The position numbers and the translations under genes are program-made. DNA of 64,000 nucleotides from Candidatus Aegiribacteria sp. MLS_C (GTDB taxonomy: Bacteria; Fermentibacterota; Fermentibacteria; Fermentibacterales; JCC-6): assembly GCA_002030045.1 (NCBI GenBank), contig LQBI01000004.1:23915-87914 (forward strand). The letters run 5' to 3'. Every line of letters begins with the position of its first letter. Position 1 is the stretch's first letter. The notes below the pieces were generated by a model. The model ran no database searches. It had not been told where the DNA came from and saw only the letters and a program-made list of their open reading frames with translations. Below, piece after piece: positions 63,875 through 64,000 of this stretch.

Positions 63875-63928
63875 ATGGGTTCAGAGGACAGCATAGCAAA
63901 TGAACTAGTACCTAATTGCAGAAGTTAA
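63875..63928 (+). CDS. Possible 17-aa peptide
   Basis: AAGGAGG lies 7 nt before an ATG that encodes MGSEDSIANELVPNCRS and stops. The ribosome-binding site is as good as those of the flanking genes, so it may be translated. It could be a leader peptide for the gene at 63980 or a truncated gene start; nothing else can be said. Confidence 0.35.
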   Translation: MGSEDSIANELVPNCRS

Positions 63929-63943
63929 TGCTATGTGATATAT

Positions 63944-63970
63944 TTGATGGGTCTGTTATATACCCATCAA
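63944..63970 (+). promoter_or_regulatory. Inverted repeat abutting a ribosome-binding site
   Basis: TTGATGGGT (63944-63952) is repeated inverted as ACCCATCAA (63962-63970) with a 9-nt AT-rich spacer. The right arm directly touches GGAGG (63971-63975) of the next gene. As DNA it could be a repressor site; as RNA it would form a hairpin beside the ribosome-binding site. Confidence 0.5.
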
Positions 63971-63979
63971 GGAGGAAGC

Positions 63980-64000
63980 ATGGCTTACACTTCTGCTCCA
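63980..64000 (+). CDS. Start of a gene cut by the window edge
   Basis: GGAGG, then 4 nt, then an ATG encoding MAYTSAP up to the last base of the window. Too little remains to assign a family. Its spacing and signals suggest a real gene in the DUF932 operon. Confidence 0.45.

Larger units (their letters stand above)
30304..64000. mobile_element. Genomic island / integrative element, right end not in window
   Basis: Everything from the tRNA-Asn junction onward is lower in GC than the first 30 kb and differs in codon use. It contains two large serine recombinases, a DISARM-like defence locus, a RiPP-like cluster, phage/plasmid-type DUF932 and HTH proteins, and no housekeeping genes. It may be one composite element or nested elements; the second recombinase at 59233-61197 raises the latter possibility. 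Confidence 0.75.

Noticed and set aside
30304-64000. CRISPR arrays, insertion sequences or rRNA genes in the island
   Set aside because: No regularly spaced direct repeats, no DDE transposase motifs and no rRNA-like sequence were noticed by eye.

Overview
The window looks like a chromosome of an uncultivated Gram-negative bacterium with a large genomic island inserted at a tRNA gene. The first ~30 kb is visibly GC-rich, uses AGG for arginine and ATA for isoleucine very often, and packs genes with start/stop overlaps. It encodes O-antigen-type export genes, probable outer-membrane beta-barrels, lipoproteins and secreted propeller proteins. That is compatible with an uncultivated FCB-type lineage, but the phylum is a guess. 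From ~30.3 kb to the end, base composition drops and changes block by block and the gene content becomes accessory.

Region A (1-18,898, minus strand) is one long, tightly overlapping gene string: der, plsY, an ABC-2 permease and its Wzt-like ATPase, two GT39-like membrane proteins interrupted by a YdjC-type deacetylase, a GT9 glycosyltransferase, a B12-type radical SAM protein, a GT2, a WbaP-type initiating phosphoglycosyltransferase, two outer-membrane-like proteins, a CBM48 lipoprotein, an orphan sugar-ABC ATPase, a WecA/TagO-like enzyme and an O-antigen ligase/polymerase with TPR (cut by the window edge). Together they would build and export a surface polysaccharide. Region B (18,978-30,227) is ordinary chromosome: a GAF/HD-GYP protein, a CHASE2 adenylate cyclase, two secreted/outer-membrane proteins, an SH3/M48 peptidase/glutamine-cyclotransferase operon closed by a strong terminator, and an RRM protein with a long leader.

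Region C starts at tRNA-Asn (30,228-30,303). A large serine recombinase reads into the antisense of this tRNA, so the tRNA 3' half is the probable attachment site. The island follows: recombinase plus companion, a structured gene-poor stretch (32.3-35.3 kb), two secreted cargo proteins, and a DISARM-like anti-phage locus (37,283-50,317: Eco57I/PglX-like methyltransferase, SNF2 helicase, PD-(D/E)XK protein, SHOCT protein, and a 1,724-aa DEAD helicase/DUF1998 protein with a C-terminal nuclease-like domain).

Region D (50,936-59,079) is the most unusual part. An AT-rich convergent cluster pairs a 1,609-aa protein that looks like two UvrA molecules fused head to tail, the second degenerate, with a ParB-like protein and a P-loop kinase-like protein. 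Facing them is a 64-residue peptide gene translationally coupled to a SPASM radical SAM enzyme and a second radical SAM enzyme. The peptide ends in W-T-N and Y-T-R tripeptides followed by a C-terminal W, the pattern expected for three-residue cyclophane RiPPs. I propose an undescribed RiPP system in which the UvrA-like protein gives self-protection or acts as the effector. Region E (59,233-64,000) holds a second large serine recombinase with an added HTH domain, a small upstream companion, an HTH protein, a DUF932 protein and the start of another gene. No right-hand attachment site is visible, so the island probably runs past the window.
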